From Thermogemmatispora carboxidivorans (GTDB taxonomy: Bacteria; Chloroflexota; Ktedonobacteria; Ktedonobacterales; Ktedonobacteraceae), in the NCBI RefSeq assembly GCF_000702505.1, contig NZ_JNIM01000001.1, positions 2,418,001-2,482,000 of the forward strand: a DNA stretch of 64,000 bases. The letters run 5' to 3'. Every line of letters starts with the position of its first letter. Within the stretch, counting starts at the first letter, position 1. Under the pieces are notes generated by a model. The model had not been told where the DNA came from. It saw only the letters and a program-made list of their open reading frames with translations, and did no database searches. This document shows, in pieces, positions 16,764 through 25,360 of this stretch. Made by a program: the position numbers and the translations under genes.

Positions 16764-16792
16764 AGTATAGCGCTCCCTCCTTTGCTCGTCAA
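16764..16792 (-). promoter_or_regulatory. Strong promoter predicted to make a leaderless mRNA
   Basis: On the minus strand TTGACG (complement of 16787-16792), a 17-bp spacer, and TATACT (complement of 16764-16769). The start expected about 7 nt downstream coincides with the ATG at 16756-16754. No Shine-Dalgarno can exist in that transcript. Confidence 0.65.
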
Positions 16793-17002
16793 CCTCGTCT
16801 GGGGGGCCGCTGGGAGAGACGCCCTGGCTTCTCCCCTGAAGGACGAAGCTTGTATCCCTTTTTGATCCCTCCACCGTGTTAGGGATGGTGAGTGTGATTT
16901 GTGCCAGTCACCGAATAGGCAAGTAAAGTAGGCTACCGGGCATGAATTACCGTTCACCAGACTGAGTCTTCTTTTGTTCTACTCGAAGGAGGGACACCTA
17001 TC

Positions 17003-17305
17003 ATGACAGCAGCTTCACTTGTGCTTGCTGCCACCTTGAATCCTGGAGGCATCATCGCCTGGCTTATCATCGGTCTGATCGCAGGAGCGCTTGCCGGCTT
17101 TCTGGTCAAGGGAGGCGGCTTCGGTATCATCGGAGACATCATCGTTGGACTGATCGGGGCCTTTCTTGGTGGCCTCATCATGGATCTGCTGGCACCCGGC
17201 GCCAGCTTCGGCTTCTGGGGCAGTCTGGTTGTGGCCCTGATTGGAGCCTGCATCCTGATCTTTCTCCTGCGCCTCTTCTCTCGTGGGCGCGGCAGCACTG
17301 TCTAA
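17003..17305 (+). CDS. GlsB/YeaQ/YmgE-family (transglycosylase-associated) membrane protein
   Basis: A 100-residue, very glycine-rich membrane protein with three helices: GIIAWLIIGLIAGALAGFLV, IIGDIIVGLIGAFLGGLIMDLL and WGSLVVALIGACILIFLLRLF. This spacing of G-x3-G motifs is the hallmark of the GlsB/YeaQ/YmgE family, often induced by stress, whose biochemical role is not established. GAAGGAGGG lies about 9 nt before the ATG. A very strong hairpin follows the gene. The N-terminal LVLAATLNPGG is slightly longer than in E. coli YeaQ. Confidence 0.88.
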   Translation: MTAASLVLAATLNPGGIIAWLIIGLIAGALAGFLVKGGGFGIIGDIIVGLIGAFLGGLIMDLLAPGASFGFWGSLVVALIGACILIFLLRLFSRGRGSTV

Positions 17306-17394
17306 GAGAGCAGCGTTGGCCTGCTTGAATGCTGACGTAACGGCTAGGGTCGCTTACCAATCGGCAGGCGAGTGAGTCTTGTTCCACTGATCAG

Positions 17395-17439
17395 GCAGGT
17401 GCACAGGCAAGCTCGCAAGGGTCTTGCCTGTGCACCTGC
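17395..17439. terminator. 17-bp perfect stem between glsB-like and esterase genes
   Basis: Positions 17395-17411 pair without mismatch with 17423-17439 across an 11-nt loop. CTCTTTGT follows on the plus strand. It separates two convergent genes and is among the strongest hairpins in the window. Confidence 0.65.
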
Positions 17440-17488
17440 TCTTTGTACGAAGGCGGCAGCTCATGATCCTGCCGCTCTCCCTTCGTGA

Positions 17489-18523
17489 TCAGGCCGCCTT
17501 GATACTGGGCAGTGGGTGATCCATGAAGAACTGCCAGATCACGGCTGTGGCGCTGAGGGTATGGGTTGTCTTCCCAAGGTAGGGGACGGGGATCGGCGAG
17601 CCAGGCCAGGTATGGCCGCCCCCCGTCACGCGGTAGTGGACCACCAGGCCCGGCGCGGTGCAGTGGGACCACGCTTCGCCGGTGATATCGCCCTGGGTCA
17701 GAAAGACCGTGGGTCCTTGCTGGCAGCCATCGCGCTTGGCCCACTCTTCCAGCCACTGTGGAATGGGTGGCAGACCCACGCTCGGCATTCCCTCATAAGG
17801 GACAATAAAATCGCCGGTCCCGTGAATCTCCAGGATAGGCACGCTCCGCTGAGGGTGGCAGCCCCCGGGCAGCGGGTAGAAAGCGCCCGAGACAGCTGCG
17901 AAGGCTGCGATTTGGGTCGAGAGGCGGCAGGCCAGCAATGCTGTCAGTCCCCCTCCATTCGAGAGGCCAGTGGCAAAAATGCGCCGCAGATCAAGACACC
18001 AGTCTCTTTCCAGCGTCTGGAGTAAGTCACTCGTGAAGCGCACATCATCGACGGGCGTGGGATGGGGACCATAGGCGTTCCAGCCAGTCTTGCCGTCCGG
18101 GGCCAGGACCCCATCAGGATAGGCCACCAGAAAATCGTCGCGGTCTGCCAGCGAAGAAAAACCCGTATAGGTCTCCTGCTGCTTGCCATTGCTTCCGTGA
18201 CCGTGAAAATTGAGCACGAGAGGCAGGGGCTGATCCGGCTGGTAGCCTGGGGGGATATGCAGGCGATAGCTGCGAGTGACCCCGCCTGACTGCAGGGTCT
18301 CCACCAGGGTTGTACCGCGGGCCGGGGCAGGTTGTCCGCAGCCTGGGCTCTTCTGGCTCGCCACCGTCGGAGCCGTTGTCGCCTGGTCGCTGTTCCTGCT
18401 CTGTGAGCTTCCACTACCACTGAGCGTGCCTGAAGCATTGTTCCCTTGACAGCCACTCAGCAGCACCAGCAAGAGGAAGATCCCCCACGTCACACAAGTG
18501 ACCCTCCAACGAGCTTGTTGCAT
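17489..18523 (-). CDS. LpqC-like esterase lipoprotein (PHB depolymerase/feruloyl esterase family)
   Basis: A 344-residue secreted alpha/beta hydrolase of the CE1/LpqC type. A lipoprotein signal ends with the lipobox LLSGC (Cys near 25), followed by a Ser/Thr/Gln-rich linker. The catalytic core has LPLVLNFHGHGSNG (oxyanion region), the nucleophile Ser in ATGLSNGGG, an Asp in EIHGTGDFIVPY and the catalytic His in VTGGGHTWPG. Homologues cleave esters in polyhydroxyalkanoates or plant cell-wall feruloyl esters; the glycosidases 35 kb away make the latter possible but unproven. Start at 18523 is chosen for AAAGGAG upstream; the ORF's earlier ATG at 18553 lacks one. Confidence 0.85.
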   Translation of the reverse strand: MQQARWRVTCVTWGIFLLLVLLSGCQGNNASGTLSGSGSSQSRNSDQATTAPTVASQKSPGCGQPAPARGTTLVETLQSGGVTRSYRLHIPPGYQPDQPLPLVLNFHGHGSNGKQQETYTGFSSLADRDDFLVAYPDGVLAPDGKTGWNAYGPHPTPVDDVRFTSDLLQTLERDWCLDLRRIFATGLSNGGGLTALLACRLSTQIAAFAAVSGAFYPLPGGCHPQRSVPILEIHGTGDFIVPYEGMPSVGLPPIPQWLEEWAKRDGCQQGPTVFLTQGDITGEAWSHCTAPGLVVHYRVTGGGHTWPGSPIPVPYLGKTTHTLSATAVIWQFFMDHPLPSIKAA

Positions 18524-18879
18524 CAGCGTTGCTCCTTTGCCTTGAGTTCTCATAGAGAGAGCGCGCCGGGTGGCTCCGCTCTGCCCTCCCCCTTAGAAAA
18601 GACGCCCCAGCCGGCTCCATCTGGCGGATGCCCTGGGCGATCAGGCTGAGCCTCTGCCTCCGCTCATCCCCGGCTCGGCTGAACTGACACCAGTCCCGCT
18701 TGTCCCCCCTATCTGTTAGCAGGGAAGCAAGCAAAGCATTATAATAAAGGGAAGCGTCAAGCAGGGAGAGATCCCTCCCTGCCCCACTGGAGGAACGGGA
18801 GCTGTATTCCGGCCCGGCACGGGTGAGGTAGCTCTGGGGCCGTGCCTGCGCCTGGTGCAGAGCAAGAGGCATCGCGACC
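18524..18879. other. Divergent spacer, esterase / sensor kinase
   Basis: Contains ATTATAAT at about 18738-18745, which reads as TATAAT on both strands. I cannot pair it with a good -35 at 16-18 bp in either direction. A TTGACG on the minus strand (complement of 18755-18760) is only 11 bp away. No ORF is supported. Confidence 0.35.
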
Positions 18880-20757
18880 ATGAGAGAGCAACGCCGTTCG
18901 AGTGACCACTTTCCACCGTTATTGGAGCGACCGCAGCGTAGCTGGCGACGCCTGCTGGTAGATACCCTGTTGGCCTGTTCTGCCGCGGGGCTGGTCACTG
19001 CTGTGATCTATACCTGCGCGCTCTATCCGCGCATTCCGAATATTTCACTGCTCTATCTCCTCGTGGTACTGGCGCTGGCCAGCACACGTGGCCTCTACGC
19101 TGCGGTGCTGACTTCCGTTCTGGCCTTCCTTTTTTTTGACTACTTCCTGGTTCAGCCGCTCTACAGTCTGACTGTGAACCGTTTCGAAGAGTGGCTTGCC
19201 CTCTTCGTCTTTCTCACCGCTGCCATCATTACCGGGCAGATGACCAACGCGCTGCGCAGGCAGGCGGACGAAGCCCGGAGGCGTGAGCGGGAGACACGCA
19301 TTCTCTATGATCTGGTGCGAGCAGCCAACCATGAAGAGGACTTCCAGCACCAGCTGACCATTGTGACGCAGGCCGTTGTCCAGGTCTTTGCTTCCTGGGG
19401 TGTCTGCGACTGCGTGCTGCTCCTGCCCAATGAGCAAGGACGACTGGAAGTACTTGCGAGTGCGCGCATGCCGCGGGAGCGGCTCCGGCTCTCATCGGAT
19501 GAGCAGGCCACCGCGGCCTGGGTCATGGCCAATGGTCAGGCTGCCGAGCTTCACGATGTGCCCCTGGAGGGAAGTGGACCCTATGGGCGGGGCCTGCGCG
19601 CTACCCTGCAGAGTTCCCTGCGTGGCTGGAGCCGACGCCGCTATGCCCGGCTGCTGCCGCTCAAGACGAGCGGGCGCGTCTTGGGCGTGCTCCTGCTCCT
19701 CATGGAAGAGGCCGAGTGGCCACACCTGGGGCGAGTCAGGACCTGGCAGCCACGCCTCAATGGATCGGCAGCGGTCCTAGAGGGACCTTTCTTCTCAGCT
19801 TTTCTGGATCAGGCCGCGGCGATCATCGAGCGCGCTCGTCTGAGACAAGAGGGCCTGCAGCTAGAGCTGCTGCGTCAGACCGATGCACTGCGCACAGCCC
19901 TCCTCTCTTCCGTTTCGCATGACCTGCGCACTCCCCTGGCTTCCATCAAAGCGGCGGCCAGTAGTCTCCTGCAGGAAGACATTGTCTGGGACGAGGAGAG
20001 CCGCCGCAGTTTTGCCCTCACCATCGAGCGCGAGGCCGACCGTCTCAACCGCCTCGTCGAGAATCTGCTCGACATGTCGCGCATCGAGGGCGGTGCTCTC
20101 AAGCCTGAGAAGGAGTGGTATCCTCTTGACGAATTGATTCACGATGTCCTGCTGCAACTGCAGCCGCTGCTGCAGCAGCGCCCGGTACAGGTTGACCTGG
20201 AGGAGAACCTGCCGCCCGTGCCGGTCGACTATCTGCAGCTCAGTCAGGTGCTCACGAACCTGATTGAAAACGCTGTGCGCCATACCCCTGCCAGCAGCCC
20301 GATTGAGATCAAGGCCAGAAGTGGCAACGGATACATGCAGGTCAGTGTCGCTGATCGCGGGCCTGGCATTCCCTCCGCTGATCTAGAGCGCATCTTCGAC
20401 AAATTCTATCGTGTGAGGCGCGCAGGCGGTCCAGGCAGCGGGAGCGGACGCGCTAGCGGCACCGGCCTTGGCCTGGCTGTCTGCAAGGGTCTGATTGAGG
20501 CCCACGGGGGGCGCATTTGGGCCGAGAACCGTCAAGGCGGTGGCGCCATCTTCCACTTTACCTTACCGCTCAGCGACCAGGAGCAGGAGAGCGCGGGGGA
20601 GCAAGCCGATATCCCTGTCCCTCCTCTACCAGAAGGAGCCAGGCCAACGACCTCGCCTGTGGTGGCGCCTGCCTCGAACGAAGAGAGGGCAGAGACGAGT
20701 AATCTGGCTCGTCTTGGTAAGAGAGAGCAGAAGGAGGAGGAACGATCACGTTCATGA
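18880..20757 (+). CDS. KdpD-like membrane sensor histidine kinase (lacking the N-terminal KdpD domain)
   Basis: A 625-residue sensor kinase. Four clustered helices (about 25-115, DUF4118-like: NISLLYLLVVLALASTRG and FLFFDYFLVQPLYSLTV) match the membrane part of KdpD. A GAF-like domain spans about 135-330. The HisKA box is SVSHDLRTPLAS with H347, followed by NLIENAVRHTP (N box), DRGPGIP (G1) and GTGLGLAVCKG (G2). The cytosolic KdpD and Usp domains that precede the membrane region in classical KdpD are absent, and kdpFABC is not nearby. Its target may therefore not be potassium uptake. Its stop overlaps the start of the regulator gene by 4 bp (ATGA), so the pair is translationally coupled. Confidence 0.88.
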   Translation: MREQRRSSDHFPPLLERPQRSWRRLLVDTLLACSAAGLVTAVIYTCALYPRIPNISLLYLLVVLALASTRGLYAAVLTSVLAFLFFDYFLVQPLYSLTVNRFEEWLALFVFLTAAIITGQMTNALRRQADEARRRERETRILYDLVRAANHEEDFQHQLTIVTQAVVQVFASWGVCDCVLLLPNEQGRLEVLASARMPRERLRLSSDEQATAAWVMANGQAAELHDVPLEGSGPYGRGLRATLQSSLRGWSRRRYARLLPLKTSGRVLGVLLLLMEEAEWPHLGRVRTWQPRLNGSAAVLEGPFFSAFLDQAAAIIERARLRQEGLQLELLRQTDALRTALLSSVSHDLRTPLASIKAAASSLLQEDIVWDEESRRSFALTIEREADRLNRLVENLLDMSRIEGGALKPEKEWYPLDELIHDVLLQLQPLLQQRPVQVDLEENLPPVPVDYLQLSQVLTNLIENAVRHTPASSPIEIKARSGNGYMQVSVADRGPGIPSADLERIFDKFYRVRRAGGPGSGSGRASGTGLGLAVCKGLIEAHGGRIWAENRQGGGAIFHFTLPLSDQEQESAGEQADIPVPPLPEGARPTTSPVVAPASNEERAETSNLARLGKREQKEEERSRS

Positions 20758-21524
20758 ATGCAACAGGAGGGGCACGTATCCTGGTGGTCGATGATGAGAT
20801 CGAGATTGTCCGCGCGCTCCAGCGCAGCCTTAGCGCCTACGGCTATGAAGTCTATGCCGCCAGCAGCGGAGAAGAGGCCCTCGAAGCGCTTGGCCACTTT
20901 CGTCCAGATGTCATGCTGCTGGATCTGGGACTGCCAGGGATCAGCGGGCTGGAGGTCTGTAAGCGTGTGCGTGCTCACTCGAATCTCCCGATCATCGTTC
21001 TCTCAGTCAAAGACAGTGAGCGTGATAAGGTGCTGGCTCTCGATCTGGGGGCCGATGATTACGTCGCCAAGCCCTTTGGTATGAACGAAGTGCTAGCCCG
21101 TATTCGGGTGGCGCTGCGTCACGCAGCGCCGCTGCAGGGAGGGACAGCCGCTATCTTCAAGGCCGGCCCGCTATGGATTGACTTTGCGCGTCGGCTGGTG
21201 CAGCTCAACGGCAAAGAGGTGAAGCTTACACCAACAGAATACGAGCTACTCAAGGTCCTGGTGCAGAACAGAGGCAAGATTATGACGCGCCAGATGCTCC
21301 TGACCCGTGTCTGGGGAAGCGGCTATGGAGGCGAGGCTCACTACTTGCACGTCTACATTGGGCAGCTCCGACGCAAGATCGAGCCGGACCCAGCTCATCC
21401 TCGCTTTATTCTCACCATCTCCGGTGTTGGCTATCGTTTCTCTGCTGAAGAAGAGACAGCAGGCGAAGAAGCAGAGGAAGGGAAAGAAAAGACCAGCGAC
21501 AGGGGGAAGCCTGCAGGGGAATAG
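20754..21524 (+). CDS. KdpE-like OmpR-family response regulator
   Basis: A 256-residue response regulator paired with the kinase upstream. The receiver domain starts ARILVVDDEIEIVRAL and has phospho-acceptor D57 in VMLLDLGLPGISG, a conserved Ser in IIVLSVKDSERDK and the lysine in DDYVAKPFG. A winged-helix DNA-binding domain follows (LTPTEYELLKVLVQNRGKIMTRQMLL, ending in ILTISGVGYRF). The sequence resembles KdpE, in line with its kinase. A Glu/Lys-rich tail of about 25 residues is extra. The ATGA overlap at 20754-20757 indicates coupled expression. The regulon is unknown. Confidence 0.92.
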   Translation: MNATGGARILVVDDEIEIVRALQRSLSAYGYEVYAASSGEEALEALGHFRPDVMLLDLGLPGISGLEVCKRVRAHSNLPIIVLSVKDSERDKVLALDLGADDYVAKPFGMNEVLARIRVALRHAAPLQGGTAAIFKAGPLWIDFARRLVQLNGKEVKLTPTEYELLKVLVQNRGKIMTRQMLLTRVWGSGYGGEAHYLHVYIGQLRRKIEPDPAHPRFILTISGVGYRFSAEEETAGEEAEEGKEKTSDRGKPAGE

Positions 21525-21811
21525 GTAACCTGGCGCGCCTTCAATCCTACCTGATTCCGGGCAGATAGCCTTTTCGGCGTCGGGCGTACCAGCACAGAGA
21601 CAACCCAGGAGCAAGAGAGACCCTGAGAGCCGTCGAGCGCTCTCCACAGCCCTTGTTATGAAGGAAGCGATAGCCCTGGCCAGAGCAAGACGACGCAGCA
21701 GGTAATCACTCTTCGGGCCTGGGAGGCTCTTCCTGGTCCTGCCTGTCTGTTTCTCTGTTCTATCTCCCTGCAGACTTCCCAATATCTGATGCCACCTGTG
21801 TAGGACACCAG
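21525..21811. other. Spacer between the response regulator and the exported protein
   Basis: No supported ORF or promoter. The region separates two convergent genes; the only clear signal is the hairpin at its right edge (21812-21831). Confidence 0.3.
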
Positions 21812-21831
21812 AGAGGCTCTTCAGAGCCTCT
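21812..21831. terminator. Hairpin at the 3' end of the exported-protein gene
   Basis: AGAGGCTC (21812-21819), loop TTCA, GAGCCTCT (21824-21831), touching the stop codon of the minus-strand gene. Short loop and 8-bp stem; little T-tract. Confidence 0.5.
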
Positions 21832-22301
21832 TAGATGCTCACCCAGATCAGCGGCCAGGCATTCTGGACGCTGCCCTGCACATAGAAGCCATCGTTCGCC
21901 TTCTCCAGCAGGAACGAATAGTATCCGGCACCACCGGTCACCGTCACTGTGCCGCCGGCCTCGGGCAGCCAGACCGTTCCAATGGGCACATCATTCAGAT
22001 AGAGAGTCAGCAGCATAGCATAGCCGGGGCGATAGTTGTAGGAAGTAAAGACCCACTGGTGCGTCCCAGCATCCAGGTAGTACTCGTCAGTGCGTGTCAC
22101 TGCCGCAAAACTATAGCCGAAGCTATAGTGCTGATCGGGGCTATTATAATAGAGACGTGAGCGGAGGACAGGCAGCTGCGCCCGTGTCGCCGTAGCTGGC
22201 TTATGGGCCAGGGCAGCGGCCTGGGCATGAGCTGGCAACAAAAACCAGCAGGAGACAACCATTGTCAGGGCAACACTCAAGGCAAGAACCCAGCGTTTCA
22301 T
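21831..22301 (-). CDS. Small exported protein of unknown function
   Basis: A 156-residue protein with a clear signal peptide (MKRWVLALSVALTMVVSCWFLLPAHAQA, cleavage probably after AHA). The mature part is rich in Tyr, Ser and Val and looks like an all-beta domain (YYNSPDQHYSFGYSF, YYLDAGTHQWVFTSYNY, GGTVTVTGGAGYYSFLLEK). I do not recognise a family; the pattern suggests a jelly-roll carbohydrate-binding or pre-peptidase-like fold, but that is a guess. ATG 22301 is preceded by AAAGGAG at 9-nt spacing, which excludes the upstream GTG. It has a strong promoter with an inverted repeat across the -35, so expression is probably repressible. Confidence 0.75.
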   Translation of the reverse strand: MKRWVLALSVALTMVVSCWFLLPAHAQAAALAHKPATATRAQLPVLRSRLYYNSPDQHYSFGYSFAAVTRTDEYYLDAGTHQWVFTSYNYRPGYAMLLTLYLNDVPIGTVWLPEAGGTVTVTGGAGYYSFLLEKANDGFYVQGSVQNAWPLIWVSI

Positions 22302-22388
22302 CAACTGCACTCCTTTCCAGCATTCCCAGCTAGCTTGCGGTATCTGCCAGAGCTTGTAGCCCCTGTTGAACAGAGAACTACTAGTGTA

Positions 22389-22430
22389 ATTATAACACGT
22401 CTTTGCAAGATATCAAAGTGATTGATATCT
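22389..22430 (-). promoter_or_regulatory. Promoter with an inverted-repeat operator over the -35
   Basis: On the minus strand TTGATA (complement of 22411-22416), a 16-bp spacer and a perfect TATAAT (complement of 22389-22394). A perfect 9-bp inverted repeat, AGATATCAA (22408-22416) and TTGATATCT (22422-22430) with a 5-bp spacer, covers the -35. A repressor dimer bound there would block polymerase. Confidence 0.65.
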
Positions 22431-22530
22431 ATTTATCGATGTATCTTTTATGCTTGAATATCACCCAGGTGCCCGCCCGGTTTGCCTTGCGGCGGGCGGG
22501 CACGACTTGAAGAAAGGGGATGTCAGGAAC

Positions 22531-23262
22531 CTAACGGCTGCTGCCGCTCAGCTCCTGGAAAGCCTCATGAGTGGGGCTGCGTTGCCCAGTCCCAGTCTCC
22601 TCTGCGGTGGCGGGGTGTTGGGAGAGCTGAGCAGGCTCCTGCTCGTGGTGGAGAGGGAGGCGAGCGCCGCTCAGTACCAGCACCTCGCACGGAGCATGCT
22701 TCAGCACGTACTCGACAGCGGGATCAATCTGCTGCAGGCTGCCGCGTACCCGCACGGGGTAGTTGGCCACAATGATCAGGTCGGCGGCGATCTGCGTCGC
22801 CTCATAAACGATAGCCGGACCGGCCTGTCGGGCCTTGAGCACCCGCACCGTGAGTGCTGAGGCTGAGGGCGTCTGGCGGGCCACCGAGCGTGCGCGCTCG
22901 ACCAGGGCCTGGACGCGCGCCTCCTCTGCGCCCAGGGTTGCATCTAGGGGCAGCATAAAGGGCACCTCAATCACGGCCAACGCCCAGACACTCCCATTGC
23001 GATGGCGAGCCATCTGCAGGGCCAGGGCCAGGGCCCGATCGGTCTCCTCACTACAGCGCAGCAGCGGCACCAGAATCCGTGTCATCTTATTAATCGATCG
23101 CACGGCCCGGCTGGCGGTACGGCTCAACTCAGTCTCTGGAGGCAGGTGAAGCATCCAGCCGAGAACCCCTATGATTGAGGACGCAAAGAGGAGCGCGATG
23201 ACTACCCCGGCGGGAGTAATCACGGGGGGATTTATCGGAGTAGCTACCAGCATCACCAACAT
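22531..23262 (-). CDS. Membrane-anchored universal stress protein (UspA family)
   Basis: A 243-residue protein with an N-terminal hydrophobic anchor (residues 15-40) followed by a Usp domain (about 60-200). The domain begins RILVPLLRCSEETDRALALALQMAR and ends ADLIIVANYPVRVRGSLQQ ... VEYVLKHAPCEVLVLSG, although the canonical G-x2-G-x9-G(S/T) ATP loop is altered here. A polar tail of about 40 residues follows. Usp proteins bind ATP or other ligands and often regulate partner transporters. Its gene overlaps the small membrane protein gene by 10 bp and is third in an operon with an APC permease, so a role in controlling that permease is a reasonable inference. GAGAGGAGGG precedes the ATG. Confidence 0.82.
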   Translation of the reverse strand: MLVMLVATPINPPVITPAGVVIALLFASSIIGVLGWMLHLPPETELSRTASRAVRSINKMTRILVPLLRCSEETDRALALALQMARHRNGSVWALAVIEVPFMLPLDATLGAEEARVQALVERARSVARQTPSASALTVRVLKARQAGPAIVYEATQIAADLIIVANYPVRVRGSLQQIDPAVEYVLKHAPCEVLVLSGARLPLHHEQEPAQLSQHPATAEETGTGQRSPTHEAFQELSGSSR

Positions 23263-23555
23263 GAAGGCCCTCCTCTCCGTTGGCGGGCTGGGGCCAGGTG
23301 TCGGAGAGGGAGCAGCTGGAGGCGGACCACTCCCAGTGCCACAAAGGCCAGGCCCAGCAGCACCAGCGTCCAGGCCTGCCAGCCCAGCCAGAGTGCCCGC
23401 AAGCTCATGATCATTCCCAAGGGAATAAAGAGGACGCTGACCATCTGGCGGTAGCGTCCCCGCCAGTTGCGGCTGTTCTGCATCCTCTGCTCTTGTCCCT
23501 CACCTGTCTGAGCGATACGAGCGTGCGCTCTCTCTCGGCTGCGGCGTCCACTCAT
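23253..23555 (-). CDS. Small two-helix membrane protein, operon partner of the APC permease
   Basis: A 100-residue protein with a basic N-terminus (MSGRRSRERAHAR) and two hydrophobic helices (VSVLFIPLGMIMSLRALWLGW and WTLVLLGLAFVALGVVRLQLL). I do not recognise a family. It is wedged between two genes with overlaps on both sides: 4 bp with the permease gene upstream (ATGA) and 10 bp with the Usp gene downstream. That arrangement makes it a genuine, co-translated gene. AAAGGAGAGAAGG lies directly before the ATG. A role as an assembly or regulatory subunit of the permease is possible but not shown by sequence. Confidence 0.78.
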   Translation of the reverse strand: MSGRRSRERAHARIAQTGEGQEQRMQNSRNWRGRYRQMVSVLFIPLGMIMSLRALWLGWQAWTLVLLGLAFVALGVVRLQLLPLRHLAPARQRRGGPSCW

Positions 23556-25300
23556 CCTTCTCTCCTTTGCTCCTCTTCACGAGCCATTGTCGTTGTACGT
23601 CGACCATTGCTCCGGCTCTCCTGGGGGGAGAGCGGTATCGACACCACGCGAGTGGGAGGCGCAGCCAGAGGCGCCCGTGGTTCTTCGCCTGCCAGGTGGC
23701 GTTGACGCGCCAGATTCTCGCGCAGTTCCTCGACCAGGTCATACTCCTCGGCATCCGCATAGACAGCCAGTTGTTCCGCGGGCCAGTCGCGGGGCACGCT
23801 GCCAAAGATCGGCAGACCCGAGCGCTTGCGATGCCAGACATAAACCAGCAAGCCCAGCAGCAGCCAGCCCGGTCCGGCGAGCCGTCCGATCGCGTGTGTC
23901 AACACCACCATCACCAGCATACTGCTGATCCCCAGCAAGCCCAGAATGCCGACCACTGGCAGCAAGCGGCTCTCGCCGTCCTTCCCGCGGAAGCGAATAT
24001 TCAGCGGTACCTTGAAAGGGCGCGGCGTCCAGGGATCGACGAAACGCAGCACCAGCAAGGAGATGAAGACCAGAATATAAGCCGTCGCAGCCCCGAAGGC
24101 GTACATATTGCCCAGCACGTCGTAGGCATTGGGCGAGAGACCCGCCAGCCACAGCTCCAGCAGGGCAAAGCCAGAGAAGATCACCAGTGTACGCACAGGC
24201 GTGCGGAACTTCGGGTGCACTCGTGCCAGTTGCCGCGGCAGCAGGTCGTAGCGTGCCATCGAATAGGTGATACGCGAAGAGCCGAACACGCCTGCGTTCG
24301 ACGAGATCAATACCAGGGTGGCCCCTAGCAGGGCCACGTAGGGGCCGGCGACCAGCCCGAGAAAAGGAATATGGCTGGCGAGCCAGGCGATGGGATCTCC
24401 GTTGTGCTCGGCGAAAGACTGCCAGGGCAGCATCGCCAGTCCCAGGTTTGAGAAGGCCAGGGCGTAGATCAGCACCGTTAAGATCAGGGCGAGCGAAGTG
24501 CGCGGCACCACCTTGCCGGGCCGAATCGTCTCCTGGCTGGCCTGACTAATCGATTCCAGGCCCACAAAGGAGATGATTGCCAGGGACGCCCCATAGGCCA
24601 GATGATAGGGATTGGGCCAGGACTGCGTCATCTGGCGCAGCAAGAGCTGTGGATCAAAGGCGAACAGGAAGCCAAAGAAGAGGATCGTTGACTCGCTAAT
24701 CACATCCAGGGCGCCCAGCAGCTCGTTGAAGCGCGAAGACTCGCGCACCCCGATAATATTGAGGATCGTCAACAGGACGACGAAGATGGTTGCTTCCAGA
24801 ATGAGCCACGGCTGAACACCAGGCAGGGTCAGCCCTCCCAGGTGCAGGTCAACGCGCGTATTCAGGACCGGCACGAAGAAATTGATGTAGCCAGCGGAAG
24901 CCAGAGCGAAGAGCGAAATGTCGATAGTAAAATCCAGCAGGACGGCCCAGCCAGCCACAAAGCCCCAGAAATCGCCCAGGCCGCGTAACACATAGAACTG
25001 GCCACCGCCAGCCATTGGGTAAGCAGCCGCTAACTCGGTGTAGGCCAGGCCAACCATCACATAGACCAGGCCGGCGAAAAGAAAGGCCACATTGGTCGCG
25101 CCCTGGGCCGCGGCCATCACGATGCCCAGAGCCACATAGACATCGGCCCCCACGTCGGCGTAGCCCCAGGTGTAGGAACCCCAGATCCCCACCGCGCGCC
25201 TGAGTCCCGGCCCCACGCTCTCCTGGGTCGCTGTGGGAGTAGTGTGCGTATCGGCCTCAGCAGAGGCGAGCGGCGCTCGCGCTGACTGATTGCCGAGCAT
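23552..25300 (-). CDS. APC-superfamily amino acid permease
   Basis: A 582-residue transporter with about 12 hydrophobic helices. The first helix has the APC signature GADVYVALGIVMAAAQGATN, and helix 3 YPMAGGGQFYVLRGLGDFWGFVAGW; FVGLESISQASQETIRPGKVVP is a typical helix 6 to loop segment of amino acid permeases. The cytosolic tail of about 100 residues (after YVWHRKRSGLPIFG) is longer than usual and ends in a basic stretch. The substrate cannot be inferred. ATG 25300 is preceded by AAGGAGGG; the ORF extends further upstream but those residues are not conserved. It heads a three-gene operon with a small membrane protein and a Usp, behind a 19-bp leader hairpin. Confidence 0.88.
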   Translation of the reverse strand: MLGNQSARAPLASAEADTHTTPTATQESVGPGLRRAVGIWGSYTWGYADVGADVYVALGIVMAAAQGATNVAFLFAGLVYVMVGLAYTELAAAYPMAGGGQFYVLRGLGDFWGFVAGWAVLLDFTIDISLFALASAGYINFFVPVLNTRVDLHLGGLTLPGVQPWLILEATIFVVLLTILNIIGVRESSRFNELLGALDVISESTILFFGFLFAFDPQLLLRQMTQSWPNPYHLAYGASLAIISFVGLESISQASQETIRPGKVVPRTSLALILTVLIYALAFSNLGLAMLPWQSFAEHNGDPIAWLASHIPFLGLVAGPYVALLGATLVLISSNAGVFGSSRITYSMARYDLLPRQLARVHPKFRTPVRTLVIFSGFALLELWLAGLSPNAYDVLGNMYAFGAATAYILVFISLLVLRFVDPWTPRPFKVPLNIRFRGKDGESRLLPVVGILGLLGISSMLVMVVLTHAIGRLAGPGWLLLGLLVYVWHRKRSGLPIFGSVPRDWPAEQLAVYADAEEYDLVEELRENLARQRHLAGEEPRAPLAAPPTRVVSIPLSPQESRSNGRRTTTMAREEEQRREG

Positions 25301-25360
25301 GAGACTTCCCTCCTTCTCTGCAGGGCGAGGCCACGGGGTCTGGCTGATCTGTCCTCTCTT

